A stretch of DNA of 64,000 nt from Armatimonadota bacterium. GTDB lineage: Bacteria > Armatimonadota > Chthonomonadetes > Chthonomonadales > Chthonomonadaceae. Under the pieces are notes generated by a model. It had not been told where the DNA came from. It saw only the letters and a program-made list of their open reading frames with translations, and searched no databases. This document shows, one piece after another, positions 17,075-25,904 of the stretch (positions are counted from its first letter, which is position 1; the number at the start of each line of letters is the position of its first letter). The position numbers and the translations under genes were made by a program. The stretch covers positions 1 through 64,000 of the forward strand of contig JAGWMJ010000004.1 in assembly GCA_028871815.1 (NCBI GenBank). Direction: 5' to 3'.

Positions 17075-17583
17075 CCGGTATTCGCACGACCAACTTCATC
17101 GCCACCGCAGGCGCGCGTCCCAAGCAGGGTTCACTCGGTATAACGCTGTGCGTCAGCGGCGCGGTGGCTTTGGCGACGTCGCTGCTGCTGGTTGTGCTCA
17201 ATCTGCGCCCGGCCGCCTGGGCGTTTGCTGGTGGCTCGCTGCTATCGCTCCTCAGCGCCGGCTCGATCACGCTCTCGGTTCCGTTTGCGCTCCGCGGAAG
17301 ATCACTCCGGAGGACACGCCGCGTGCTGTTGGCGCTGCTCATTGCAAAAGTACCGATCTTTGGGGTGATTCTGGCCGTGGCGGCAGCGCACGCCGGCGCC
17401 GACCTGCCATTTATTGTGGTCGGTATCGGCCTCGTACCATTTGCGTTTACTGCCGTGGCGCTCACACAGGCGGCGCAATCCTCCAGAGCGAAGCGCTCGA
17501 CAGCAACTGTTCACCGGCTTGCGGAAGCCACAGCGGGAATGCAGTTTACCGCCGAGTACAGCGGCGAGACGGAAGGGAGATAG
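17071..17583 (+). CDS. atpI: AtpI-like four-helix membrane protein
   Basis: A 170-residue protein with four membrane helices and a basic loop between the second and third helix (RGRSLRRTRR), the arrangement of AtpI. AtpI helps to assemble the c-ring of the F0 sector. Sequence similarity is weak and the call rests mainly on topology, its 4-base overlap with the AtpZ-like gene and its place before atpB. The soluble C-terminal tail of about 40 residues is longer than usual. Confidence 0.65.
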   Translation: MTGIRTTNFIATAGARPKQGSLGITLCVSGAVALATSLLLVVLNLRPAAWAFAGGSLLSLLSAGSITLSVPFALRGRSLRRTRRVLLALLIAKVPIFGVILAVAAAHAGADLPFIVVGIGLVPFAFTAVALTQAAQSSRAKRSTATVHRLAEATAGMQFTAEYSGETEGR

Positions 17584-17587
17584 CGGG

Positions 17588-18433
17588 TTGCCGAACGGCT
17601 CGCAGCATACTGCCTCAAACAGCCGGTTGATTCACCTGCCTTCCGGCGCAGCCTTTCAGCTGGCGCAGGGCGGTGCGCCTTCCGGCGTCAGCGCCGACGC
17701 ACCAGCCCAAACGGCAGGATCGCGCGAGCAGCCGTTCAAGCCGGGCGACATGGCCGATCCAAGAGCGTTGCTCTGGGATAGTGGACTGATTGCTGTCGGG
17801 ATGATTGTTTTCGCGCTGCTTGCAAAACGGAACATGCAGGCTGTGCCGCGAGGGCTTCAGAATGTCGGCGAGTTCATCGCGGAGGGCCTGAACAGGTTTG
17901 CCGTGCAGACTATTGGCCCGGGCGGGGAGCGGTACACGCCGCTGGTGGGCACCATCTTCATCTACGTGTTGTTGATGAACCTGTTCAGTGCGATGCCCTT
18001 CGTACACGCGCCCACGGCGAACCTCACGTTTACGCTTGCCCTGGGCGTGGTGGTGTTTGTGTACGTGCAGTTTGTGGGCATCCGGTCGAATGGCCCGGTG
18101 GGTTATGTGAAGCACTTTCTCGGACCAATCTGGTGGGTGGCGCCCCTCCTGGGTCCGATTGAACTGGTTTCGGAGCTGGTCAAGCCCTTTACGCTGGCCC
18201 TCCGACTTTTCGGCAACATCTTCGGCGAGGATGTTATCATCCTCATTCTGGCTTCCATGGCGTCCGGCAGCATCATCGGACGATTCATCCCGCTGCAGTT
18301 TCCAGTACTCATTCTCTCTCTTCTGACCGATGTGGTCCAGGCGCTGGTATTCACCATCCTCACCTGCATCTACATCCAGCTGATGACCGGGCACGGCAGT
18401 AACGAGCATGAGGCGGCTCACGCCGCTCATTAG
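17588..18433 (+). CDS. atpB: ATP synthase F0 subunit a
   Basis: A 281-residue subunit a, the stator half-channel of F0. The essential arginine lies in LALRLFGNIFGED; the preceding GPIELVSELVKPF and the following LLTDVVQALVFTILTCIYI helix are typical. About 55 residues precede the first helix, longer than in many homologues. The start is a TTG at 17588 with GGGAGA seven bases upstream, right after the AtpI-like stop. The C-terminal GHGSNEHEAAHAAH tail is His-rich. Confidence 0.93.
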   Translation: MPNGSQHTASNSRLIHLPSGAAFQLAQGGAPSGVSADAPAQTAGSREQPFKPGDMADPRALLWDSGLIAVGMIVFALLAKRNMQAVPRGLQNVGEFIAEGLNRFAVQTIGPGGERYTPLVGTIFIYVLLMNLFSAMPFVHAPTANLTFTLALGVVVFVYVQFVGIRSNGPVGYVKHFLGPIWWVAPLLGPIELVSELVKPFTLALRLFGNIFGEDVIILILASMASGSIIGRFIPLQFPVLILSLLTDVVQALVFTILTCIYIQLMTGHGSNEHEAAHAAH

Positions 18434-18483
18434 TGCCCTTCCGGTCGGATCTCGTTCGAGATATATCGAAAGGAACAGATACA

Positions 18484-18771
18484 ATGGTCTATTTTATGGC
18501 TCTGGCGCTGGCCGTCGGCTTCGGCGTCCCCGTTGCCGTACTCTCTGCCGCGCTCGGCCAGGGTAAGGCGGCGGCCGCCGCTCTGGAGGGTATGGCCAGG
18601 CAGCCGGAGCAGACCGGCAACCTGCAGATCAATATGATCATCGCGCTCGCGTTTATCGAGTCCCTCGTGATCTTCTCACTGTTGGTCTTTCTGATGATGC
18701 GCGGCAATCTGCCTGATACCGGCAAGGTGATGTCGGCCGTTCAGTCGGCTGCAACGTCGCTGGCCAAGTAG
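18484..18771 (+). CDS. atpE: ATP synthase F0 subunit c
   Basis: A 95-residue two-helix c subunit. The polar loop is ARQPEQTGN and the ion-binding carboxylate is the Glu in IALAFIESLVIF on the second helix. The first helix has GQGKAAAAALEGMARQPE, so a Gln sits at the position used for cation coordination in Na+-type rings, and Ser follows the Glu. The Thr and Tyr of the full sodium motif are Leu and Phe here. AAAGGA lies nine bases before the ATG; the longer frame from 18433 is not needed. Confidence 0.95.
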   Translation: MVYFMALALAVGFGVPVAVLSAALGQGKAAAAALEGMARQPEQTGNLQINMIIALAFIESLVIFSLLVFLMMRGNLPDTGKVMSAVQSAATSLAK

Positions 18772-18823
18772 TCATAGCGGTGCGGGCGCGTGTGGCCCGC
18801 ACCCAGGCCTCCATTTCCATATC

Positions 18824-19345
18824 ATGAACTCCATGCTGCAGAGCCTGAAGTTTGATCCGGTGGTCTTCCTGGCGCAGATCGTCATCTTCATTGCGCTTGT
18901 TGTTATCATGCGTTTCGTATTTTGGGAGCCGATGCTCGCGAACATTTCGAAACGCGATCGCGACGTAGACGATGCCTACCGACAACGCGATGCTCTGGAA
19001 GCGGATATGCACGCCCTCCGGGATGACTATCAGCGGCGCATGGCGGCTGTGGAGGCGGAGGCGCGCACGCGCATTCAGGAGTCGATCAAGGATGCGCAGG
19101 CACAGCGCGAGCTGCTTCTGAACGAGGCACGTGAGCAGGCCGAGGAGGTGATACGTCAGGGTATCGCCTCTATCGACGCCGAGCGTGCAGCCGTGCTTGC
19201 CGGCATGACCGATCAAATAGCTGCGGTTGCCGCCACTGCCGCCGCAAACGCGCTGGGTGGCGGCGCCACGGAAGTTCTGCTGCGCCGCGAGCTCAAGCCG
19301 ATCGTTGCGCAGGCAACCGGCGGCGGAACGGAACGGTCCGCATGA
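18824..19345 (+). CDS. atpF: ATP synthase F0 subunit b
   Basis: A 173-residue b subunit forming part of the peripheral stalk. It has one N-terminal membrane helix (FLAQIVIFIALVVIMRFVF) followed by WEPMLANISKRDRDVDDA and a long charged right-handed coiled coil rich in Glu, Ala and Arg to residue 150. It is one of two b-type genes in tandem. The ATG is 52 bases after atpE. Confidence 0.92.
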   Translation: MNSMLQSLKFDPVVFLAQIVIFIALVVIMRFVFWEPMLANISKRDRDVDDAYRQRDALEADMHALRDDYQRRMAAVEAEARTRIQESIKDAQAQRELLLNEAREQAEEVIRQGIASIDAERAAVLAGMTDQIAAVAATAAANALGGGATEVLLRRELKPIVAQATGGGTERSA

Positions 19346-19382
19346 ACGCTGTCCTTCTCAAAGCGAGCGCGAGGCGACCAGC

Positions 19383-19916
19383 GTGATTCCCGAATTTCAC
19401 CTTGGGCCGTTTGCCAACGAATACCCGCCCTCACTCTGGGCGATTATTGTCGGATTCGCCATCATCGCGTTCGCCTTCGTCCGGTTCGTCCTGCCCAGGC
19501 TGAAGGTGCTGCTGAGCGACCGGACGGAGCGCATCGAACAGGCGCAGAAGCTGCTTGAGAAGGCGATGGCCGATCTCCAGTCGCAGCACGACCTGTATGC
19601 CGCGCGCATTGCCAACATCGAGTCCGAAGCGATGGCAGCCAGCGAGCGCGCTGTGCAAGAGGCAAAGGCGGCGCACGACGAGTTGCTGGCGGAAGCTCGG
19701 ACGATGGTGGATGCCATGCTGGCCCGAGCGAAGGCCGAGATTACCCGTGAAGAGGCCCGTACACGCATCGAGTTGCGTCGCGATGTCGTGCGGATCGCGA
19801 TGGATTCGGCGGAAGCCGGCATCCGCGCTCACGCCAGCGAGACTGCGCACTCCTCGCTGATCGATGACTTCATCGGCGCGGTGCAGCAGCCTGCGGCCGG
19901 TGGAGGCAGTCACTGA
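19383..19916 (+). CDS. ATP synthase F0 subunit b' (second b-type)
   Basis: A 177-residue second stalk subunit: membrane helix LWAIIVGFAIIAFAFVRFVL, then PRLKVLLSDRTERIEQAQKLL and a coiled coil. Together with atpF it probably forms a b/b' heterodimer, the arrangement known from cyanobacteria and phototrophic proteobacteria. The GTG start at 19383 has GAGG eight bases upstream; the longer open frame overlaps the end of atpF. Its stop overlaps atpH (TGATG). Confidence 0.88.
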   Translation: MIPEFHLGPFANEYPPSLWAIIVGFAIIAFAFVRFVLPRLKVLLSDRTERIEQAQKLLEKAMADLQSQHDLYAARIANIESEAMAASERAVQEAKAAHDELLAEARTMVDAMLARAKAEITREEARTRIELRRDVVRIAMDSAEAGIRAHASETAHSSLIDDFIGAVQQPAAGGGSH

Positions 19917-20470
19917 TGGCGACGATCGATTTTCGCGTTGCGCGACGGTACGCATCCGCGGTGTTCGCTGCCGCATCGAAAGCCCGCAAGGTGGACGCCG
20001 TGACCAGCGACCTGGCACAGTTCAGCGCTCTGGTCGGTGGCTCGGCGAGTCTGCAGAGCCTGTGGCGATCGCCTTTAATTCCGGCCTCCAGCAAAGAAGC
20101 GGCCGTGGTTGCCGCACTGAAGGGCAAGTGCGAAACGCTCACAGTGTCGCTGCTCACACTGTTGATCGCCAAGAGTCGCGAGGAGATGCTGCCCGGCGTG
20201 GTGACGGAACTTCAGCGGCTTGCGGATGCCGCAAAGGGTGTTGTGCGGGCTGAGGCCGTGTTTGCGCTGCCGCCGACGCCGGATCAGATAGGACGCTTGC
20301 GGCGCAGCCTGGAGCTGCGTACCGGGCAGCGGGTTGAGCTGACGGTGGATACCGAGCCGGCCGTGCTGGGCGGCGTTCTGGTGAGGCTGCAGGATACGCT
20401 TATCGATGGAACCGTGCGCGGCTCGTTGGAGCGGATGCGCGACCACCTGCTTGCCGAGGCGCAATCTTAG
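19916..20470 (+). CDS. atpH: ATP synthase F1 subunit delta
   Basis: A 184-residue delta (OSCP-type) subunit that joins the b stalk to the top of F1. The N-terminal six-helix domain opens with ARRYASAVFAAA; the C-terminal conserved segment LGGVLVRLQDTLIDGTVRGS is diagnostic. Length and position are normal. Confidence 0.93.
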   Translation: MATIDFRVARRYASAVFAAASKARKVDAVTSDLAQFSALVGGSASLQSLWRSPLIPASSKEAAVVAALKGKCETLTVSLLTLLIAKSREEMLPGVVTELQRLADAAKGVVRAEAVFALPPTPDQIGRLRRSLELRTGQRVELTVDTEPAVLGGVLVRLQDTLIDGTVRGSLERMRDHLLAEAQS

Positions 20471-20516
20471 AGGCCCAACCGGCCGCATATGATGGGAGAC
20501 TGAGGACTACATCCTT

Positions 20517-22208
20517 ATGGCTATTCGACCCGAAGAGATAACTGGGATCCTTGAACGTGAGTTGGGCGGCCTCTCCGGCCACCTCAATGAGGTGGGCGTT
20601 GGCACCGTTTTGCAGGTGGGCGACGGAATCGCCCGCATCTACGGGCTGCAGGACTGTATGGTGTCGGAGCTGCTCGAGTTTCTCGACAGCCGCGGCAATC
20701 CCGTATTGGACAGCAATGGTGCGCCGGTCCGCGCCATCGCACTGAACCTTGAAGAGGATAATGTCGGCGCGGTTGTACTTGGGCCGATTGAGCAGATCAA
20801 GGAAGGCACGGTCGTCAAGCGAACGTCGCGCATCGTGGAGGTGCCTGTCGGCGAGAAGATGCTCGGGCGCGTTGTGAGCGCACTGGGGGACCCGCTGGAT
20901 GGCGGCGGACCGATTGTCACTACTGAAACCGCGTTTATCGAGGCGCGCGCGCCCGGAGTTGTCGACCGCCAGCCGGTCAAGGAGCCGCTACAGACCGGCC
21001 TCAAGGCTATCGATGCGCTGGTGCCAATCGGACGCGGACAGCGCGAGCTGATTATCGGCGACCGCGGAACCGGCAAAACAGCAATTGCGCTTGACGCTAT
21101 AATCAACCAAAAGGGCGGCGACGTCATCTGCATCTACGTGGCGATCGGGCAAAAGGCCACGACGGTCGGCAACGTGAAGCTGGCGTTGGAGGCCAATGGC
21201 GCCATGGCCTACACGATCATCGTGTCGGCTGCCGCCTCAGATCCGGCGCCTATGCAGTACATCGCCCCGTACACCGGGTGCGCCATCGGTGAGTTCTTTC
21301 GCAACCAGGGTAAACACGCTCTGGTGATCTACGACGACCTGTCCAAGCATGCGGTTGCCTACCGGCAGGTTTCCCTGCTGCTGCGCCGGCCGCCAGGTCG
21401 CGAGGCCTATCCCGGTGATGTCTTCTACCTGCACAGCCGCCTGCTGGAGCGAGCGGCAAAGGTGCGTGAGGACTACGTGATTGTAGCCAGGGATGCCGCG
21501 GCAGAGACCAGCACCGGCGTGGACGGCAAGGTCTACGAAGGCGGAGACGGGTCGAAGGAAGCGAAGAAGGCGGCAGCAGCGCTGCCGAATGCGGCAGAGG
21601 TAGAAGTCCGCCGCGTGCCGGGTACCGGCGGCACGCTCACCGCCCTGCCAATCATCGAGACCCTGGCCTCCGACGTATCGGCCTACATCCCGACCAATGT
21701 CATCTCGATTACCGACGGCCAGATATTCCTGGAGCCGGATCTCTTCTTTGCCGGTGTGCGTCCGGCGATCAACGTGGGTATCTCCGTCAGCCGCGTTGGC
21801 CGCTCCGCGCAGGTAAACGGTATGAAGAAGGTTGCCGGAAGGATGCGGCTCGATTTGGCGCAGTATCGGGAGGTGCAGGCGTTTTCACAGTTCGCGTCGA
21901 ACCTGGATAAAGCCACACGCGATCAATTGGACCGCGGCGCGAGACTGGTCGAGTTGCTCAAACAGCCGCAGTTTGAGCCAATGCCGGTGGAAAAGATGAT
22001 TACCATCATCTTTGCCGGTTACCACGGCGACCTGGACGACATTCCGGTTGCCGACGTTCAGCGATTCGAACAGGAGTTCCACCCGTGGCTGGCAGAGAAC
22101 TATCCAGACGTGATCGAAAAGATTCGACATTCACTGGACGTGGACGAACCTACGGAAGCGACTCTGATCAAGGCACTGGCTGCGTTCAAGGCGCAGTTTC
22201 AGCGATAA
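20517..22208 (+). CDS. atpA: ATP synthase F1 subunit alpha, with large insertions
   Basis: A 563-residue alpha subunit, against about 500-510 usually. P-loop GDRGTGKT at 181-188, [16 protein letters not shown] at 269-283 and the arginine-finger region [14 protein letters not shown] at 420-433 are intact, so it should be functional. Two insertions stand out. About 12 residues lie after LLEF (residues 56-73, [15 protein letters not shown]). About 48 residues lie between LLERAAK (309-315) and GGTLTALP (371-378), where most enzymes have only 6-8 residues. The insert has no stop or change of frame. Other core segments are conventional. Confidence 0.96.
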   Translation: MAIRPEEITGILERELGGLSGHLNEVGVGTVLQVGDGIARIYGLQDCMVSELLEFLDSRGNPVLDSNGAPVRAIALNLEEDNVGAVVLGPIEQIKEGTVVKRTSRIVEVPVGEKMLGRVVSALGDPLDGGGPIVTTETAFIEARAPGVVDRQPVKEPLQTGLKAIDALVPIGRGQRELIIGDRGTGKTAIALDAIINQKGGDVICIYVAIGQKATTVGNVKLALEANGAMAYTIIVSAAASDPAPMQYIAPYTGCAIGEFFRNQGKHALVIYDDLSKHAVAYRQVSLLLRRPPGREAYPGDVFYLHSRLLERAAKVREDYVIVARDAAAETSTGVDGKVYEGGDGSKEAKKAAAALPNAAEVEVRRVPGTGGTLTALPIIETLASDVSAYIPTNVISITDGQIFLEPDLFFAGVRPAINVGISVSRVGRSAQVNGMKKVAGRMRLDLAQYREVQAFSQFASNLDKATRDQLDRGARLVELLKQPQFEPMPVEKMITIIFAGYHGDLDDIPVADVQRFEQEFHPWLAENYPDVIEKIRHSLDVDEPTEATLIKALAAFKAQFQR

Positions 22209-22239
22209 GACTGTAGAGCCGGAGCCGCCGGAGGCCGCA

Positions 22240-23778
22240 ATGAAACAGTCAAAACAAAGTTCGGCACTTGCTCTCCTGGTCACCGCAGCGGCTGCCGCTC
22301 TCTGCCCCACCGGCTCCCGAGCGCAGGTCTCCACCCGCACCTGGTACGGCTATGGGCGTGGGCCGCAGCACCAGGCGCAATCACGCGTTGGAGGGCAGGC
22401 GCTAGCTTCAATTCTGTGGCAGAAACAGATCGATCTTTCGGTGACCTCCGGCAGCGGTGAGCTGCTGATCCACTACGGATCCGTGATGATAACGCACCAG
22501 AACACCGTGGTGACGCCGATCAAAACGACCTCCGCCGGTGACTTTGAGGTGGAGGGGCTCGCCGGCGCTACTGGCGCCACACAGTGGACCGTAACCAGCG
22601 ATTGGGTTCCGCCACCCCACGATTGGTACCCCGTATTCGGCCCGGTTCTGGCTCCGAATGGCCGCGTGTACTACCCGGGCGCCGGCGGTACGGTGCAGTA
22701 CCGCGACCGGGCCGACCAACCCAATACGGCGCCGACCGGGCGCATCGCGTTTTTCGGTAATGCCGCATATGCCGCGGATCCCACCGACTTCAACAACAAC
22801 GTCTTCATCAACACGCCGCTCACACTCGATTCCGCCGGGGATCTCTACTTCGGCTTTGAGGTCACAGGAACCAACCCGGCAAACCTGGTGAGCGGCTTGG
22901 CGCGAATTGCACCCGATGGACGCGGCTCGTATGTTTCCGCCGTCACGCTGTCGGGCGACACCAGCATGACCAAGACGCAGGATAACTGCACGCCGGCCGT
23001 GTCGCTGGATGGCAGAACCGTCTACGTGGCTGTTAACAACACTACCGGCACTAACGCCTGGGGCAACGGTTACATCTGTTCCTGCGATAGCGTGACGCTC
23101 GCTCCGATCCACCATACGTACCTCCTGGATCCGAAGAGCGGCGACGCCGGTATTGTCATCGACGACAGTACAGCATCACCGCTGATCGGTCCGGACGGCG
23201 ACGTCTACATTGGCATCCTCGAGAACCCGTTCCCGGAGAACAACGACCGGGGCTGGCTGATCCACCTCGACGCCAACCTCACACTCAAAGGTGCGCCCGG
23301 GGCATTTGGCTGGGACGACACGCCCTCAATCGTACCTTCGACCATGGTGCCTGCGTACAAGGGCACGTCGTCGTATCTGCTGATGTGCAAATACAACAAC
23401 TATGTGGGTATCGGCACCGGCAATGGTGATGACAAGATCGCTGTACTGGATCCCAACGCAACCGAGACCGATCCCGTAAGCGGCTGGACGACGATGAACG
23501 AAGTGATGACGGATGACCAGCAGCTTCCCAGCCCGGCCGGCGGAGTGCACGAGTGGTGCATCAACTCTGCCGCGATCGACCCGGTTACAAAGGCGATATT
23601 CGCCAACTGTGAGGATGGCCATATCTATCGTTGGGATATGACCACCGGGACGCTGACGCAGACCATCGGCCTGACCAGCGGAATCGGCGAGGCATACACC
23701 TGCACGGTTATCGGCCCGGATGGCAAGGTCTACGCGCTCAACGACGCAATTCTATTCGCCTGCGGCACCGCTCCGTAG
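22240..23778 (+). CDS. Secreted beta-propeller-like protein inside the ATP synthase operon
   Basis: A 512-residue protein with a signal peptide (MKQSKQSSALALLVTAAAAA..., cleavage near SRAQ at 27-30). The rest is all-beta with repeated motifs such as LAPNGRVYYPG, VSLDGRTVYVAV, IGPDGDVYIGI and IGPDGKVYALN. These are characteristic of PQQ-like/WD-type propeller blades that usually bind a cofactor or polymer outside the cell. It lies 31 bases after atpA with its own GGAGG ribosome-binding site and 50 bases before the next gene. Nothing known links such a protein to ATP synthase. Confidence 0.8.
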   Translation: MKQSKQSSALALLVTAAAAALCPTGSRAQVSTRTWYGYGRGPQHQAQSRVGGQALASILWQKQIDLSVTSGSGELLIHYGSVMITHQNTVVTPIKTTSAGDFEVEGLAGATGATQWTVTSDWVPPPHDWYPVFGPVLAPNGRVYYPGAGGTVQYRDRADQPNTAPTGRIAFFGNAAYAADPTDFNNNVFINTPLTLDSAGDLYFGFEVTGTNPANLVSGLARIAPDGRGSYVSAVTLSGDTSMTKTQDNCTPAVSLDGRTVYVAVNNTTGTNAWGNGYICSCDSVTLAPIHHTYLLDPKSGDAGIVIDDSTASPLIGPDGDVYIGILENPFPENNDRGWLIHLDANLTLKGAPGAFGWDDTPSIVPSTMVPAYKGTSSYLLMCKYNNYVGIGTGNGDDKIAVLDPNATETDPVSGWTTMNEVMTDDQQLPSPAGGVHEWCINSAAIDPVTKAIFANCEDGHIYRWDMTTGTLTQTIGLTSGIGEAYTCTVIGPDGKVYALNDAILFACGTAP

Positions 23779-23828
23779 AGGTATCGGCCTTGGCCCTGTC
23801 CTTGCGGGCAGGGTAAGCCGAACGCGCC

Positions 23829-25901
23829 ATGCCGCCAGAACAGCCCACTCAGGACCCCAAGCAGCAGCTGGCGGAGGCTATCCGACAGCTGAGCGTGGCG
23901 TTCCATGAGGTCAAGGAGCGCGTGGTAGTTGCGGTGATGCGCCGCAATCGCCTCCAGGACCAGGTGACGGCCGCCAAACGCGTTCTTGAGGATCGGCAGG
24001 CGAAGCGCCGAACCTCTGAGCAGCTCAACGACCCGCAACTGCTCAAGGACCTGGATGCCGATATCAAAAGCCGCCAGCAGGAACTCGATGGCCTGAACAG
24101 GATGCTGGTGCAGGCTGAGGTTGAAGCCGATACCGCCAAGACCGCGCTCCCGGTGGAGCAGGGCCGGCTTCTGGAACAACTGCGCGAGATGAAAGCCCGG
24201 TTTGGCGAGGCTATTCATCAGAAGATTACCAACAGTGGCTGGCCAACTGCGGCCGACGAACTGCTGGACCGGGCATTTTCCAAATCCCGTGAGATACAGC
24301 ACGAGGCCGCGGCCCGTGAAGAAGCCTCAGCCGCGGCCGCTGGGCAAGCGCGAACCGTCCAACCGGTCTCTCGCATCGAGATGCCGTCGGAGTCGACGCT
24401 GGACGAGATGTTGAGCGCCCTCGAGGCGAAGGTGCGTGGCGATGTGCCGGCCGAGGCGCTGGACGGGCCGGCAGCGCAGCCGGCATCGGCGCCGCCCGTT
24501 GCCCCGCCGGTGACAGAGGCGACCCCACCGGCGGTTCCGGCTTTGGCGCCGCCGGCTGTGCCGGGCATACCGGTGGTGCAGTCGACATCGGCGCCGGTGA
24601 TAGCGCCGGCCGTTATTCGAAAGGAAATCGATATGGATTCAAACCGGCGTGTGCGTGTAGCCGGCATCGGCACAGGTGGCATCTATCGCGGCGCCCATTT
24701 GCCCGCCTATCCGCACATTCCACACGCGCAGCTCGTTGCCTTGTGCGATCCGGATCCTGAGGCGCAGAAACTGGCGCTGGCGCGGCACCACAGCGTGTTT
24801 GAGGCAAAGATCAAAGAGCTGCGAGAGCGCAAGGAGACCGAAGCGGCCGACCTGTTGGAGCGCGACCGCGATGCCGTTCAGGTGCGCTCTGATATCAGCG
24901 AGGTGATCGCTCAAGACAACGTGGACCTGGTGGATATCTGCACGCAACCCTTTTTGCACGCGCCACTCTCCATCCAAGCCCTGAACGCCGGCCTCAACGT
25001 GATGTGTGAAAAGCCACTCTCACGCAGCTGGCTGGAATCGAAGCGACTGCTGGCTGCCGTTGAGCGGTCCGGCCGATTCTATCAGCACAATGAGAACTGG
25101 CTATGGGATCCGGACTACTACAGCGCCATGAAACTCGTGCGCAGCGGCGCCATCGGTGAGCCGCTGCTGATGTTCTTTGCCACCGCTCACGGTGGACCGG
25201 AAGGGAATGGCAAGTTCTGGAACAGTGAGTTTGGCGGAGGCGGCTCACTGCTGGATAACGGGATCCACGCGATCGGCGCTGCCTGGTACATCGCCGGGAT
25301 GAGCCGGCGGCCAAAGTTAGTGAAAGCGGCCGACCCGTTCGGCATGCAAATCCGAATGCCCCATCGGATCATCGACGGCCGGTTTCAGCAGGTGCGCGTG
25401 GAGGACGATGCGCATATTCTTATCCGGTTTGAGGACCCCAACACAGGCGCCTGGACGAGTGCCCACGTGGAGGGTTCATGGTCCGAGCGCGACTCGCCGG
25501 ATACCGTGATCATCGGCACCACCGGCAAAATCCGGTTCGAATCGAACGAAAACGGTCGATTCGCCGTGGTGGTGGATGCCTGGGACCGCGATCAGCGCCG
25601 TTTGTTCGTCAGTGGCCCAACATGGCAGCACTGGCCCAGCAGCTTCTACGGCGAAATCCTCAACATGGTGGAGTGCGTTCGCAATGGCGTACCGTCGATC
25701 TCCACTGCAAGCTTCGGCGCGGAGTGCTCTGCTATTGTGGGCTGCTCGTACCTCTCTCAAAAGGAGGGGCGGCGCGCCGTGAGCCTGGATGAGTTCAAGG
25801 CTTTTGCCGAGGGTATTGAGTCCAGATATCCCGGAGACGCGAAAGCGGCCGACGACGCGCTGGTGGATGCACTGCTCTCAGCCGTACGGCCACAGGACTG
25901 A
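23829..25901 (+). CDS. Coiled-coil / Gfo-Idh-MocA oxidoreductase fusion
   Basis: A 690-residue continuous frame with three parts. Residues 1-165 are a charged coiled coil with a distant PspA-like look (VVVAVMRRNRLQDQVTAAKR). Residues 170-265 are a Pro/Ala-rich linker. From residue 269 a complete Gfo/Idh/MocA oxidoreductase follows: RVRVAGIGTGGIYRG, CEKPLSRSW and the C-terminal sheet domain. That part carries an unusual charged helix (KIKELRERKETEAADLLERD). An ATG at 24633, exactly where the enzyme begins, has a strong ribosome-binding site, so the enzyme may also be made alone. The stop is 3 bases before atpG, whose ribosome-binding site lies inside this gene. Confidence 0.85.
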   Translation: MPPEQPTQDPKQQLAEAIRQLSVAFHEVKERVVVAVMRRNRLQDQVTAAKRVLEDRQAKRRTSEQLNDPQLLKDLDADIKSRQQELDGLNRMLVQAEVEADTAKTALPVEQGRLLEQLREMKARFGEAIHQKITNSGWPTAADELLDRAFSKSREIQHEAAAREEASAAAAGQARTVQPVSRIEMPSESTLDEMLSALEAKVRGDVPAEALDGPAAQPASAPPVAPPVTEATPPAVPALAPPAVPGIPVVQSTSAPVIAPAVIRKEIDMDSNRRVRVAGIGTGGIYRGAHLPAYPHIPHAQLVALCDPDPEAQKLALARHHSVFEAKIKELRERKETEAADLLERDRDAVQVRSDISEVIAQDNVDLVDICTQPFLHAPLSIQALNAGLNVMCEKPLSRSWLESKRLLAAVERSGRFYQHNENWLWDPDYYSAMKLVRSGAIGEPLLMFFATAHGGPEGNGKFWNSEFGGGGSLLDNGIHAIGAAWYIAGMSRRPKLVKAADPFGMQIRMPHRIIDGRFQQVRVEDDAHILIRFEDPNTGAWTSAHVEGSWSERDSPDTVIIGTTGKIRFESNENGRFAVVVDAWDRDQRRLFVSGPTWQHWPSSFYGEILNMVECVRNGVPSISTASFGAECSAIVGCSYLSQKEGRRAVSLDEFKAFAEGIESRYPGDAKAADDALVDALLSAVRPQD
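24620..24635 (+). promoter_or_regulatory. Internal ribosome-binding site and ATG within the fusion gene
   Basis: AAAGGA (24620-24625), a 7-base spacer and an in-frame ATG (24633-24635) that starts the oxidoreductase domain. The spacing and strength match the ordinary gene starts in this window, so internal initiation is likely. Confidence 0.6.
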
Positions 25902-25904
25902 CTT

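Noticed and set aside
18433-18483. Longer start for the c subunit
   Set aside because: It would add a charged 17-residue extension; the ATG at 18484 has AAAGGA at the right distance and gives the normal length.
22240-25901. Mobile element inserted into the ATP synthase operon
   Set aside because: No transposase, terminal repeats or target duplication, and the genes keep operon-like spacing and ribosome-binding sites.
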